DNA of 64,000 bases from Chitinophagales bacterium. Lineage in GTDB: Bacteria; Bacteroidota; Bacteroidia; Chitinophagales; Chitinophagaceae. Under the pieces are notes generated by a model. That model saw only the letters and a program-made list of their open reading frames with translations. It did no database searches and was not told the DNA's origin. Shown piece by piece: positions 43,709-54,071 of the stretch. Numbering within the stretch: position 1 is the first letter of the stretch; every line of letters starts with the position of its first letter. The translations under genes and the position numbers were made by a program. The DNA lies in assembly GCA_017303335.1 (NCBI GenBank), contig JAFLBK010000003.1:490291-554290 (forward strand), in the 5' to 3' direction.

Positions 43709-46700
43709 TTAGAAGGATGCATTGATGCCGAAAATAAAGCTACGGCTCTTCGGGTACGCCGAGTAGTCGAGCCCCGGTGTGAGCGGACTTCCCTTCACAC
43801 TCACTTCCGGATCATAGCCGCTGTAGCTGGTCAGCACGGCCAGGTTATTGGCGGTGAAGTAGAAGCGCAGTTGCGACATTTTCATCTTCGAGATCATCTT
43901 TGCCGGCAGGCTGTACCCGATGGTTACGTTATTGATCCGCAGGAAAGATCCGTCTTCAATCGCCCAGGAATGCGGGTAAAAAGCACCCGATGTTTTGATC
44001 GGCTGCCAGATCTTGGCATTGGCGTTCAAAGCGGCGAGTTGGTCGGGAGCGATCCCATAAGCGGTGGTACCCACAACCCATTGAGCGGTCTGCCCGTTTT
44101 CAGTGATCGTTCTCCAGCGATCGTTCATGATGGCCAGCATATTCGAATTATTGGAATAGGCATTGGTAAACTCGATCTTGTTCGCATTGTACACATCATT
44201 ACCGTACGAGAAGTTCACAAATACACTTGCGTCCCATCCTTTGTAGCTGAATTGCTGCAGCAAACCGCCGGTGAATTTAGGAGTTGGGTTCCCTATGATC
44301 TTCGAATCATTGGTAATATCCACCAGCCCATCATTGTTCTGGTCTTTGAATTTGATGGAGCCGGGCTGCACCACGCCGATGATGGATTTATTGTCGACCA
44401 CACCCGCTTTCAGGGTATAGGCGCCGGTGGCGGCATTGTAATTAAAGTCATTAACCGTATAGAATCCGTCTGTTTCCAATCCCCACATGGAACCAACCGG
44501 GGAACCGATCTTCTGGATGTAATCATAAGGCTGACCGGATACACCCCAGCTCGGATCGGCAAAGAAAGACTGCTGATTTCTGCCCAGCGCCGTGATCTTG
44601 TTCTTATTGAACCCGATGTTGAAGTTGGCATTCCAGTTAAATCCGTTGGTCTTACGCATAATCACGGTATTGAGTTGCAGCTCCACCCCTTTGTTGGTGG
44701 TTTCACCGATGTTCTGCAATTGGTTGGGATATCCAAAGGTGGAAGCCACGGGAACTTTCAGCAGGAGGTCTTTGGATTTATTGCTGTAGATATCCAGGCT
44801 CAGATCAACCCGCCTGTTGAACAGGGTAAGGTCGATACCGAAGTTGCTGTTCAGGGTCGATTCCCATTTGAGCTGCTGGTTCACAAGCGCTGTGGAATAG
44901 TAGGAGATGATCGCCTGGTTATTCAGCCCGTAGAAATAGTTACCGTTATTGCTGAAAGTGGTCAGGTAGAGATAATCGTCGATGCGGTTATTCCCGATCA
45001 GGCCGATCCCATAGCGGAGTTTGAACTCATTCACAAAACTGAGCTTCTCCATGAATTTCTCCTGGGAGATCCGCCAGGCCACCGACCCCGACGGGAAGGT
45101 TCCCCATTTGTTACCGGGTCCGAACTTGGAAGCGCCGTCCTGCCGTACATTAACAGACAGCAGGTACCTGTCCTGGAATCCGTAGTTCAGACTTCCGAAA
45201 AAGGATATATTGGTATACCTGCTTTTGTACACTTTCGGATATCCGGTGAAGGCGGTTCCGAGATTTGTTTGCTTGAAGGCGTCGTTATAGCTGATGTATT
45301 TGGGGTATTGTCCGAAGAGATTTGAATAAACCTCCGTTTTTAATTCATAGGTCTCTTCACCCACCAGCACACTGAAATCATGTTTACCCCTGAATTTCTT
45401 CACCGCGTAGGTGAGTACATTCGAATTGGTGATCGTTCGTGTTTTCGTGGTGTCGAGGCGGGCGATCGGTTTGGCGCCGCCCTGGATAATGGAATACGGG
45501 GCTATTGAGTCATAGAACTGGCGGTCTCTGCGCTCACCGGAAATATACCCAAATGTTGTCTTGAATGTCAGGTTTTTCAGGATCACGTAGGAGGCATTGG
45601 CGGTGATGTTGAACGTGTTGTTGGTTTTGCGCCTGTACTCCGCATCCGTAAGCAGGATCGGGTTGGTGAGGTTGAGCCCATTGCCCACGTTCGGATCGGC
45701 GAACGGATCGGACTCATCAATGTCTTGTCCGCTCGAAAGGAAGGGACGGTATTTCACGGCGTTGCGCAGGCGGTTGTAGGCAGATCCCTTGTCATCGGAA
45801 ACCCCTGCACCCAATACATCCTGTGTGGTATACCGCACAGAAGCGCCTACCGCCAGTTTGCGTGTGATCTTATAATCGCCTTTGAAACTGAGCAGGTGGC
45901 GTTTATAGTCTGAATTCAGCACAATGGCTTTTTCATTGTTGTAGGTATAGCCGAAGTTGTAAGTAAATCCTTTGAAACCGCCACCCACCGAAAGACTGTG
46001 CGTGGTAGTGATCCCTGTTTGTCCAAAGGTCTCCTTCTGCCAGTCAACTTCATCCACGTTCCTGTATACATTCAGGGTATCCCAGGTGCTGCCGAAATTT
46101 TTGGTAAAGTTGGTGCTGTCGGTGCTGCTGCCGCGGGAGCGTTCCGACTGGTAGATGACGAAGTCGTAGGGATTCATCACATCCAGTTTATTGGCCAATG
46201 TTTTAATGCCCACAAAACCATTGTAGGTAACCTTCATACGGCCTGTTCTGCCGCTCTTGGTGGTGATCACGATCACGCCGTTGGCGCCCCGGGCGCCATA
46301 GATGGATGTAGCCGCCGCATCTTTCAGTACATCGATCGACAGAATGTCCTGCGGCGAGATAATGGATAAGGCATTCTCCATCTGCACGCCATCGATCACG
46401 TAGAGCGGAGAATTATCGCCGGTGATCGACATTCCGCCACGCACCCGTATGCGTACATCCGCATCCGGAGATCCCTCGGCCGTTGTGGCCGTAACACCGG
46501 CCAGCCGGCCATTCAACGCTTCGGCGGCCGAGTTGACCGGAATATCACGCAATTGCCTGGCGCCGACAGAAGACACAGAAGCCAGCAGATCTTTCCGCCG
46601 AACCGTCTGGTAACCGATCACCACCACATCTTCCTGGGTGATCACAGCCCTTGGCAACTTAATCGTTCCCGCGTCTTCGCCCGAGACAGCGAAATTCAAT

Positions 46701-46939
46701 TTCTCGAAACCAACGGAACTGGCTTCAAGATTAACCGTACCGGTAGTGGTAATGGATATGCTGAAATTTCCATCCTTATCGGTTTGTACTCCCTTCCTGA
46801 CACCCTTACCCGTAATATTGACCCCCTGAACCGGGTTGCCCGATTCATCCACCACTTTTCCTTTTATGACGCGGTTCTGAGCCAGTAATGTAAACGGAAT
46901 GAAAAACAATACGGTTAGTAAGAATCGTACTTTGTTCAT
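43709..46939 (-). CDS. susC: SusC/RagA-type TonB-linked outer-membrane transporter
   Basis: 1076 residues. A signal peptide (1-20) is followed by a carboxypeptidase-like regulatory domain (VIKGKVVDESGNPVQGVNI), a plug (SVSSVGARQLRDIPVNSAAEALNGRLAG; DAAATSIYGARGANGVIVI) and a long beta-barrel ending SFIFGINASF. The TonB box equivalent is near ITQEDVVVIGYQTV. It imports oligosaccharides into the periplasm using TonB energy. It is the first gene of the pectin locus, with a perfect LacI-type palindrome upstream, and diverges from the lacI-like gene. Confidence 0.97.
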   Translation of the reverse strand: MNKVRFLLTVLFFIPFTLLAQNRVIKGKVVDESGNPVQGVNITGKGVRKGVQTDKDGNFSISITTTGTVNLEASSVGFEKLNFAVSGEDAGTIKLPRAVITQEDVVVIGYQTVRRKDLLASVSSVGARQLRDIPVNSAAEALNGRLAGVTATTAEGSPDADVRIRVRGGMSITGDNSPLYVIDGVQMENALSIISPQDILSIDVLKDAAATSIYGARGANGVIVITTKSGRTGRMKVTYNGFVGIKTLANKLDVMNPYDFVIYQSERSRGSSTDSTNFTKNFGSTWDTLNVYRNVDEVDWQKETFGQTGITTTHSLSVGGGFKGFTYNFGYTYNNEKAIVLNSDYKRHLLSFKGDYKITRKLAVGASVRYTTQDVLGAGVSDDKGSAYNRLRNAVKYRPFLSSGQDIDESDPFADPNVGNGLNLTNPILLTDAEYRRKTNNTFNITANASYVILKNLTFKTTFGYISGERRDRQFYDSIAPYSIIQGGAKPIARLDTTKTRTITNSNVLTYAVKKFRGKHDFSVLVGEETYELKTEVYSNLFGQYPKYISYNDAFKQTNLGTAFTGYPKVYKSRYTNISFFGSLNYGFQDRYLLSVNVRQDGASKFGPGNKWGTFPSGSVAWRISQEKFMEKLSFVNEFKLRYGIGLIGNNRIDDYLYLTTFSNNGNYFYGLNNQAIISYYSTALVNQQLKWESTLNSNFGIDLTLFNRRVDLSLDIYSNKSKDLLLKVPVASTFGYPNQLQNIGETTNKGVELQLNTVIMRKTNGFNWNANFNIGFNKNKITALGRNQQSFFADPSWGVSGQPYDYIQKIGSPVGSMWGLETDGFYTVNDFNYNAATGAYTLKAGVVDNKSIIGVVQPGSIKFKDQNNDGLVDITNDSKIIGNPTPKFTGGLLQQFSYKGWDASVFVNFSYGNDVYNANKIEFTNAYSNNSNMLAIMNDRWRTITENGQTAQWVVGTTAYGIAPDQLAALNANAKIWQPIKTSGAFYPHSWAIEDGSFLRINNVTIGYSLPAKMISKMKMSQLRFYFTANNLAVLTSYSGYDPEVSVKGSPLTPGLDYSAYPKSRSFIFGINASF

Positions 46940-47213
46940 ATAGCAGTATTTATTTTTTAAGCGTTCTGTGTAAAACCTGCAATCATTTTTGTTTTAGAAC
47001 AGGCAGGATTTTCGTATTTTCAGGGGGTAGCAGGATCAATTCTACACAGATTATTCAAGAATTTTCTAAACGGGAATTGATTTTTTTACGCAATCGTTGC
47101 CGGTAACGATTGCAGCAGGAAATCAAACACTTAAAATAAGTTCAGGCATCTTTTTTTAGGTTGAAGCAAGTGCCTACATTTACCGGCCAAAGCAGGAGAA
47201 ACTATTTAAGGAC
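46940..47213. other. Divergent regulatory region between susC and the LacI-type gene
   Basis: 274 bases without coding potential. It holds a LacI-type palindrome (47090-47113) and a segment similar to the MocR-gene promoter at 12.8 kb. Promoters for both genes are expected here, but no box could be fixed with confidence. Confidence 0.6.
47090..47113. promoter_or_regulatory. LacI-family operator between susC and the LacI-type gene
   Basis: GCAATCGTT, six bases (GCCGGT), then AACGATTGC: a perfect palindrome with nine-base arms around a short spacer containing CGG. Such sites are typical for LacI-family proteins, and the regulator gene is adjacent. A related copy lies upstream of kduD. Confidence 0.8.
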
Positions 47214-48281
47214 ATGTACGAACCCATCACCATCAAGGACATCGCCAAAGCGCTGGGGTTATCTACATCCACCGTATCACGGGCCTTACGCGGAAGCTAC
47301 GAGATCAGCCCCGAAACCAAGAAGCTGGTGATCGAGTATGCCGAGCAGTACAATTACCGCCCGAACCCGATCGCCCTCAGCCTCAAAGAACGCAGAAGCC
47401 GCTCCATCGGCGTGGTGGTTTGCGAGATCGCCAATAACTTTTTCTCCCAGGCCATCAACGGTATCGAATCCATCGCCTACAACCGGGGATACCATGTTAT
47501 CATATCGCAGAGTCATGAATCTTACGAACGGGAAGTGGTGAATGTTGAACACCTGGCCTCCCGCTCGGTGGATGGTTTACTGGTATCGCTGTCTTCCGAA
47601 ACCGACCAGATCGAGCATTTCCGGAACCTGCACGAAAAAGGATTCCCGATCGTGTTCTTCGACCGCATTGCCGAAGAGATCGAAACGTTCAAAGTAGTGG
47701 TGGATAATTATAAAGGCGCCTACAATGCCACCAAACACCTGATCGACTCCGGCTATACCCGCATCGCCCACGTTACAAGCGCCCAGCATCTTTCGATCAG
47801 CAAAGAACGGCTCGAAGGATACAAGGCCGCCCTGGCCGACCATGGCATCGCTCTCGAAGAATCGCTGATCCGTTTTTGCAATCACGGTGGAATGATCTAT
47901 GCCGAACTGGAGGAAGCGGTGAAAAGTTTAACCGCGATGAAGAATCGCCCCGATGCCATTTTCAGCGCGGGCGACCGGCTCACCATCAGTTGCCTGAATG
48001 CGTTAAAGTCGAACGGATTCCGCATCCCGGAAGACATTGGCCTGGTGGGCTTCTCCAACTCACCGCTGGTGGAATTGCTGAGCCCGGCCTTATCGGTGGT
48101 GAAACAGCCAGCCTTCGAAATGGGACAGGTAGCCACAGAACTGCTCATCCAGCTCATCGAAAGCAAACGGCCCGTAACCGAATTTGAGAAAGTGGTGTTG
48201 CAGACCGAACTGTTCACCCGCGATTCTTCAGCCGCGAAAGCAACGGAGAAAAAAGCGAAAGCCAAAAAAGCGGTGAACTGA
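47214..48281 (+). CDS. LacI family transcriptional regulator of the pectin locus
   Basis: 355 residues. The N-terminal HTH (ITIKDIAKALGLSTSTVSRALRG, hinge YNYRPNPIALSL) is followed by a periplasmic-binding-protein-like effector domain with SIGVVVCEIANNFFSQAINGIE, VVFFDRIAEEIETF, and SNSPLVELLSPALSVVKQP. The C-terminal tail is Lys/Ala rich. It probably binds the two palindromes at 35.07 and 47.09 kb and responds to a pectin-derived sugar; whether as repressor or activator cannot be told. Divergent from susC. Confidence 0.93.
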   Translation: MYEPITIKDIAKALGLSTSTVSRALRGSYEISPETKKLVIEYAEQYNYRPNPIALSLKERRSRSIGVVVCEIANNFFSQAINGIESIAYNRGYHVIISQSHESYEREVVNVEHLASRSVDGLLVSLSSETDQIEHFRNLHEKGFPIVFFDRIAEEIETFKVVVDNYKGAYNATKHLIDSGYTRIAHVTSAQHLSISKERLEGYKAALADHGIALEESLIRFCNHGGMIYAELEEAVKSLTAMKNRPDAIFSAGDRLTISCLNALKSNGFRIPEDIGLVGFSNSPLVELLSPALSVVKQPAFEMGQVATELLIQLIESKRPVTEFEKVVLQTELFTRDSSAAKATEKKAKAKKAVN

Positions 48282-48291
48282 TCCGCTGCTG

Positions 48292-49776
48292 CTAGAACTG
48301 GAAGTAGATGAATGAACTGCTGCTCTCCTGGCTCCATATCAGTAACAACAACAAAACCGCCCAGCCGATCCCCAATAACCACCAGGGTATTTTCTTTACA
48401 ACGGCAAGCACATTTGTATCCCGCATGAGCCAATGAATGCTCACCAATAAAACCGTTATCAACGTCACCTTGATAATACTGAGGGTAGTAAGGTAGGCTT
48501 CGGCTCCCGGGGCATTGTAAAACATCGATTGCAGCAATTGCCAGGCAGAACTGAAATCAGGTGAACGAAAGAACACCCAGGTTACATTGATAAAGAAGAA
48601 GGTGATCATCGCGTAGATGAAATTCAGGAGTGTTTTTCTCTTGAATTCCTTCGGGATGGTTCCCAACACACCCACTTCACCGGATGGCACCCCGGTCATC
48701 GGAACCATAGCCGGTTTCTTCCTGAAATCCTGGAGGATCTTCTCTCCCCACAAATACGCACCATGCAAGGCACCCCATACCACGAAGGTCCAGTTGGCGC
48801 CATGCCATAAGCCGCCCAGCAGCATGGTGATCATTAAATTGATATAGGTTCTGAATTTCCCATTCCGGTTTCCGCCCAGCGGTATGTATAAATAATCCCG
48901 CAGCCAGGCCGATAAGGTAATATGCCATCTTCGCCAGAAATCCGAGAAACCGATGGCTGCATAGGGATAGAGGAAATTTTGCGGCAACACGAAACCCAAA
49001 CAGGAAGCTACCCCGATGGCACAGGTTGAATAACCGGCGAAGTCGCAGAATATCTGCCCGGAAAAAGCCAGTACGCCTGTCCAGGCATCCAGTGTTTTCA
49101 GGGGAGCCCCGGGGCCAAATACATTATCGGCCGTAGGCGCCAGCATACTGTCTGCCAAAACCACTTTCATAAATAAGCCCAGCGAGATCAGCAATAAACC
49201 CTGCAGCATCTGCTGCTGAGATGCTTTTCGTTCCGCTTCAAACTGCGGTACCAGCTGCGGCGGACGCACGATCGGGCCGGCCACCAGGTGGGGAAAGAAC
49301 GTAACGAACAAAGAGAAGTCGAGCAGGTTTTTCACCGGTTCGCTTTTCTTCTTGTACATATCGATCGTATAACAAAGCGTGGTGAAGGTATAGAACGAGA
49401 TACCTGCCGGCAGGATGATATTGGGTTTTGCGGGATGGAAATCGGCCCCGAACAGGTTCACTAACTGTGTAAAGTTCTCCAGCAAAAAAGTTCCGTATTT
49501 GAAAAAACACAGCATGCCGAGGTTTCCGATCAAACTTAACACCAGCAAGAGCCTCCGTTTGTGTATGTTCGGCTGCGTATACAAGGCACGGCCAACATAA
49601 AAATCCACTACCGTGGATAACCACAGCAACAGGATAAAGGGTGGATTCCAGGCTGCATAGAAGATATAGCTTGCCAGCAGCAGGTTAACCTTTTTCAGCT
49701 TCCACGAGAATGGAAGATTGTGCAATAGGAGGATGATAATAAAAAAAGCAATGAAGGTATAGGAGTTGAATACCAT
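48292..49776 (-). CDS. MBOAT family O-acyltransferase
   Basis: 494 residues with about ten hydrophobic segments. The MBOAT signature is present: FSDFWRRWHITLSAWLRDYLYIPLGGN and LLGGLWHGANWTFVVWG with the catalytic His. It resembles AlgI/DltB/PatA-type proteins that move an acetyl group across the inner membrane for transfer to an exported glycan. It is 12 bases downstream of an SGNH-like gene, the usual partner for such acetylation. It converges on the LacI gene with a 10-base gap. Confidence 0.93.
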   Translation of the reverse strand: MVFNSYTFIAFFIIILLLHNLPFSWKLKKVNLLLASYIFYAAWNPPFILLLWLSTVVDFYVGRALYTQPNIHKRRLLLVLSLIGNLGMLCFFKYGTFLLENFTQLVNLFGADFHPAKPNIILPAGISFYTFTTLCYTIDMYKKKSEPVKNLLDFSLFVTFFPHLVAGPIVRPPQLVPQFEAERKASQQQMLQGLLLISLGLFMKVVLADSMLAPTADNVFGPGAPLKTLDAWTGVLAFSGQIFCDFAGYSTCAIGVASCLGFVLPQNFLYPYAAIGFSDFWRRWHITLSAWLRDYLYIPLGGNRNGKFRTYINLMITMLLGGLWHGANWTFVVWGALHGAYLWGEKILQDFRKKPAMVPMTGVPSGEVGVLGTIPKEFKRKTLLNFIYAMITFFFINVTWVFFRSPDFSSAWQLLQSMFYNAPGAEAYLTTLSIIKVTLITVLLVSIHWLMRDTNVLAVVKKIPWWLLGIGWAVLLLLLIWSQESSSSFIYFQF

Positions 49777-49788
49777 GATGTGATCAGT

Positions 49789-50832
49789 TTAAGGTTGAAC
49801 TTGTTTGGAAAATTTCCATCCTTTCTCTTCGGTAAGTATGCGGATGAACAACTTCGTGAATGCCACCGCATCCGGTTGGGTCAGGTGCGACAGTTCGGGA
49901 CAACGAAACTTCGTCATCTCCGGGTAGTCGGCAAAATGCAGCCCTTTACACCCGGTAACAGCCAGTATCCGTTCCCAGTATTTATCCCGCGGGAAACCCA
50001 TACTTTCTCCCATCAGCATGGGGTTGCTGGATGGTGTGCGTATAAAAAACACCTCACCTCCTCTTGCCTTTATTTTATCCACACTTGTTTTCACCAGGTT
50101 GAGCAGCGAGTCCAGTTTTGCGCCCGACGCCGGAGGGTCCTTACTGTTCTTCCGGAAAAAATCCCAAATACCCTTTACCTGGTTTTGCAGGTTCGTATCC
50201 GCGGCAAAACGTTCTGTCATGTATTCCTGCCGGTTGAATTTCACCCTTCCGAAATCAACCGGGAATATCGGGAATGATCGAACACCCGGCCTGTCGGGGA
50301 TCTGCAACCTGTCCAGCATTGCGTTCAGCGAAAGCCGGTCTTTATCAAGAAAAACAAATTGCGATTCCAGTAACCGGTTCAATTTGAAGCTTGCCCATTG
50401 CGCCGGTGTTTCATCCTTATAGTATTTCAGATTCTTTCTTGGTCTCCACTGGTTATCCCCGCTTGTAGAGAAGAACAACGGCTCGGTTACATCCACGATC
50501 AGCTTGCCCTTAAACGCGGGATCGTTGGCAAGATCCTCCAGCACCGGTATCGGTGTACTACCCACACAGGCCAGCTGAACAGCATGGTCGCCGGTGATCG
50601 ATTCCCATGTTTTGATATCCAGGTCGAATTTGATCCGGGAAGAACCGATGAATACGGTCGCCCGGTCGATTGGCTCGGAAGCCATTCTGCGTTTGTCGGA
50701 CCAAAGAGGACCTTCATCATCGTAGCTTGCATCGTATCCTTTGCTGCGAACATAAAGTTCCCAGCTGATCACCGTGGCGGCTACCAACACAACGGTTAAT
50801 ATGCCCGCCTTGGCCAAAGACGTTGAATTCAT
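49789..50832 (-). CDS. SGNH-like membrane-anchored protein, putative glycan acetylation partner
   Basis: 347 residues. One N-terminal transmembrane anchor (about 8-26) is followed by a periplasmic domain. It shows FIGSSRIKFDLD (a GSS nucleophile-type motif), a DVTEPLFFS segment and a C-terminal FRCPELSHLTQPDA with Ser-His that may be the catalytic His. This order fits DltD/AlgX-type SGNH proteins that work with MBOAT acyltransferases. The exact target glycan is unknown. Same operon as the MBOAT gene. Confidence 0.7.
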   Translation of the reverse strand: MNSTSLAKAGILTVVLVAATVISWELYVRSKGYDASYDDEGPLWSDKRRMASEPIDRATVFIGSSRIKFDLDIKTWESITGDHAVQLACVGSTPIPVLEDLANDPAFKGKLIVDVTEPLFFSTSGDNQWRPRKNLKYYKDETPAQWASFKLNRLLESQFVFLDKDRLSLNAMLDRLQIPDRPGVRSFPIFPVDFGRVKFNRQEYMTERFAADTNLQNQVKGIWDFFRKNSKDPPASGAKLDSLLNLVKTSVDKIKARGGEVFFIRTPSSNPMLMGESMGFPRDKYWERILAVTGCKGLHFADYPEMTKFRCPELSHLTQPDAVAFTKLFIRILTEEKGWKFSKQVQP

Positions 50833-51024
50833 GTTACTGAATTAAAAGTGACTAATAATAAATTTATAGGGAATGGAAAGCGCTGTCAGTTGATCGGTTC
50901 CCTTGCATTGTTGCTGCAATGGATAGTTTCTGTTTCAACATTGGCTAAAGGTATAGTTTAGAATCGGGAATACATAGCTTCCGGCTAAATAAAAAATCCG
51001 TTGGGAGGATATGGCAGGAATGGC

Positions 51025-53261
51025 TTATTGAACCAATTCAAACCGGTCCCTTAACCGGATGTCTCTTGCCGATGCGCCGATCATCAGTTCAAAATCGCCC
51101 GGCTCCGCCACCCACTGCAATGGCTGGTTATAGAAAGAAAGTTTTTCCTTATCGATGACAAAGCGAAGCGTTTTGCTTTCACCGGCCTTGAGCTTTACTT
51201 TAGCGAAGTCTTTTAGTTCCTGCACGGGGCGAACCACCGAACCCACTTTATCACGCAGGTACAGCTGCACCACGTCTTCCCCATCATATGCACCGGTATT
51301 GCGGATGGTAACCGATACCTCGATCTTCTCATGTATCCGCATTTTCCTTTTGCTCAGTTCCAGGTTGCTGTACTGGAATGTGGTATAACTCAACCCATAC
51401 CCGAACTCATATTGGGGATAGATGGAAAGATCGTTGTAGGCCGACCGGTAATTTTTATCATCGTCGTTGCCTGCCGGGCGGCCGGTATTAAAATGACTGT
51501 AATAAATGGGTACCTGCCCCACGCTCCGCGGAAAACTGATCGGCAGTTTGGCCGATGGGTTGTAATCGCCGAACAATACATCGGCGATGGCATTGCCCGC
51601 TTCGCTGCCCAGCCACCAGGTATATAAAATGGCCGGTGCATGTTCGGCTGTATAATCAAATACCAAGGGCCGGCCTGCGTTGATGAGCACCACCACGGGC
51701 TTGCCGGTAGCGAGTAATTCTTTCAGCAGGTCTTCCTGCACGCCCGGTATATTGATATTGCTCCGGCTCTTGGCTTCCCCGCTCATATCCCTGCGTTCCC
51801 CGATGCTGAGTATGACCACATCCGATTTTTTTGCAACTTCGATGGCCTCAGCGAATCCGCTTCGGTCATCGCCTTCAATATCGCAGCCCTTCGCGTACAG
51901 GAGTGTTGCCGTATTGCCAACCTTGTTCTGCAAACCCTCCCACTGCGATACGATGAAATTGGAATCCACACCCGGCACTTCCACATCCCAGAACCCTTTA
52001 TTCTGCTTCTTGGGTTTCACCAGCGGACCGATGAAGGCGATCGTCTTTGTATTTTTTGAAAGCGGCAACAGGTTCTTTTCATTCTTCAGCAATACAATGC
52101 TTTTGGCAGCTACCTGGCGGGCCGCCGCTGTATGAGCGGGATTATTCAAGGCCGCCTGCTCCCGTTGCGCATCGCAGAACCGGAACGGGTCATCAAACAG
52201 GCCCAGTTCAAATTTCTTGCGCAGGATACGCCGCACCGCGTCGTCGATCAGCCTTACCGGAACTTTTTTATCCTTTACCCCTTGCGCCAGGTTGTTCCGG
52301 TAACAACGGCTTTCCATATCCATATCGCTGCCGGCGGTTACGGCCGACAAAGCCGCTTCGTATTCATTCTTTACATTGCCGTGCTGGATCATTTCGCCGA
52401 TGCTTCCCCAATCGCTCACCACGAATCCGTTGAATTTCCATTTTCCTTTCAGGATATCCCGTTGCAGGTACCTGTTGCCTGTTGCCGGCACACCGTTCAG
52501 GTCGTTGAATGCATTCATAAAGGTGGCTGCGCCGGCGTCCACTGCGGCTTTGAAAGGCGGCAGGTATACTTCCCAGAGCATGCGTTCGCTCATGTCGACC
52601 GAATTGTAATCACGCCCGCCGATGGCGGCCCCATAAGCGGCAAAATGTTTGGCGCAGGCCATCACCGCGTTGGTATTGCCCAATCCGTTTCCCTGGAATC
52701 CCTTCACCCGTGCGAAAGCGATCTTCGACCCAAGGTACGGGTCTTCGCCGGCTCCTTCCATAACGCGGCCCCAGCGGGGGTCGCGGGCAATGTCTACCAT
52801 CGGGGCAAAGGTCCAGTGCACACCGGCAGAACTCGCTTCGGTGGCCGCGATGCGTGCGGAAAGTTCAATGGCTTCCAGGTCCCAGCTGGCGGCTTCGGCA
52901 AGCGGTATCGGGAAGGTCGTTTTATACCCATGTATCACATCCTGGCCAAAGAGCAGGGGTATCTTCAACCGCGATTGCATGGCCACTTCCTGCCAAACCC
53001 TCGTGCGCCGGGTACCAACACAGTTGAGCAAGGAACCCAGTTGCCCGTTACGCAATTGTTGCCGCTTCGTGCTGTCGAGTGTTACGGGGCCGGTAGCGTT
53101 CCAGTCGTCGTTGTACTGGTTCATCTGCCCGATCTTTTCGTCGAGCGTCATTAATTTCAGTACCGAATCCACCCGCTGATCGATCGTTCGCTGGGCGGTT
53201 GCATAAAAGCCAATGCTGCAAAAGGTCAGAGACAGAAAAAATAATTTCATCTGAACGCGTT

Positions 53262-53265
<4 letters not shown>
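51025..53265 (-). CDS. bglX: GH3 beta-glucosidase-like enzyme
   Basis: 746 residues. A signal peptide (about 1-24; a second in-frame ATG at 53250 is possible) suggests periplasmic location. GH3 N-domain motifs WTFAPMVDIARDPRWGR and CAKHFAAYG are present, and GFVVSDWGSI contains the nucleophile Asp. The C-terminal domains include AKLPISFPRSVGQVPIYY and a FN3-like end (VVQLYLRDKVGSVVRPVQELKDF). It releases glucose from the non-reducing ends of beta-glucans. Its ATG overlaps the GH16 stop. Confidence 0.94.

Positions 53266-54058
<793 letters not shown>

Positions 54059-54071
<13 letters not shown>

Noticed and set aside
43871..45325. 484-codon plus-strand ORF opposite susC
   Set aside because: Antisense shadow of the susC barrel region; no signal, domain or promoter supports it.
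50833..51024. LacI-type operator upstream of the MBOAT/SGNH pair
   Set aside because: No copy of the GCAATCGTT palindrome is present there; the pair is not evidently under the pectin regulator.
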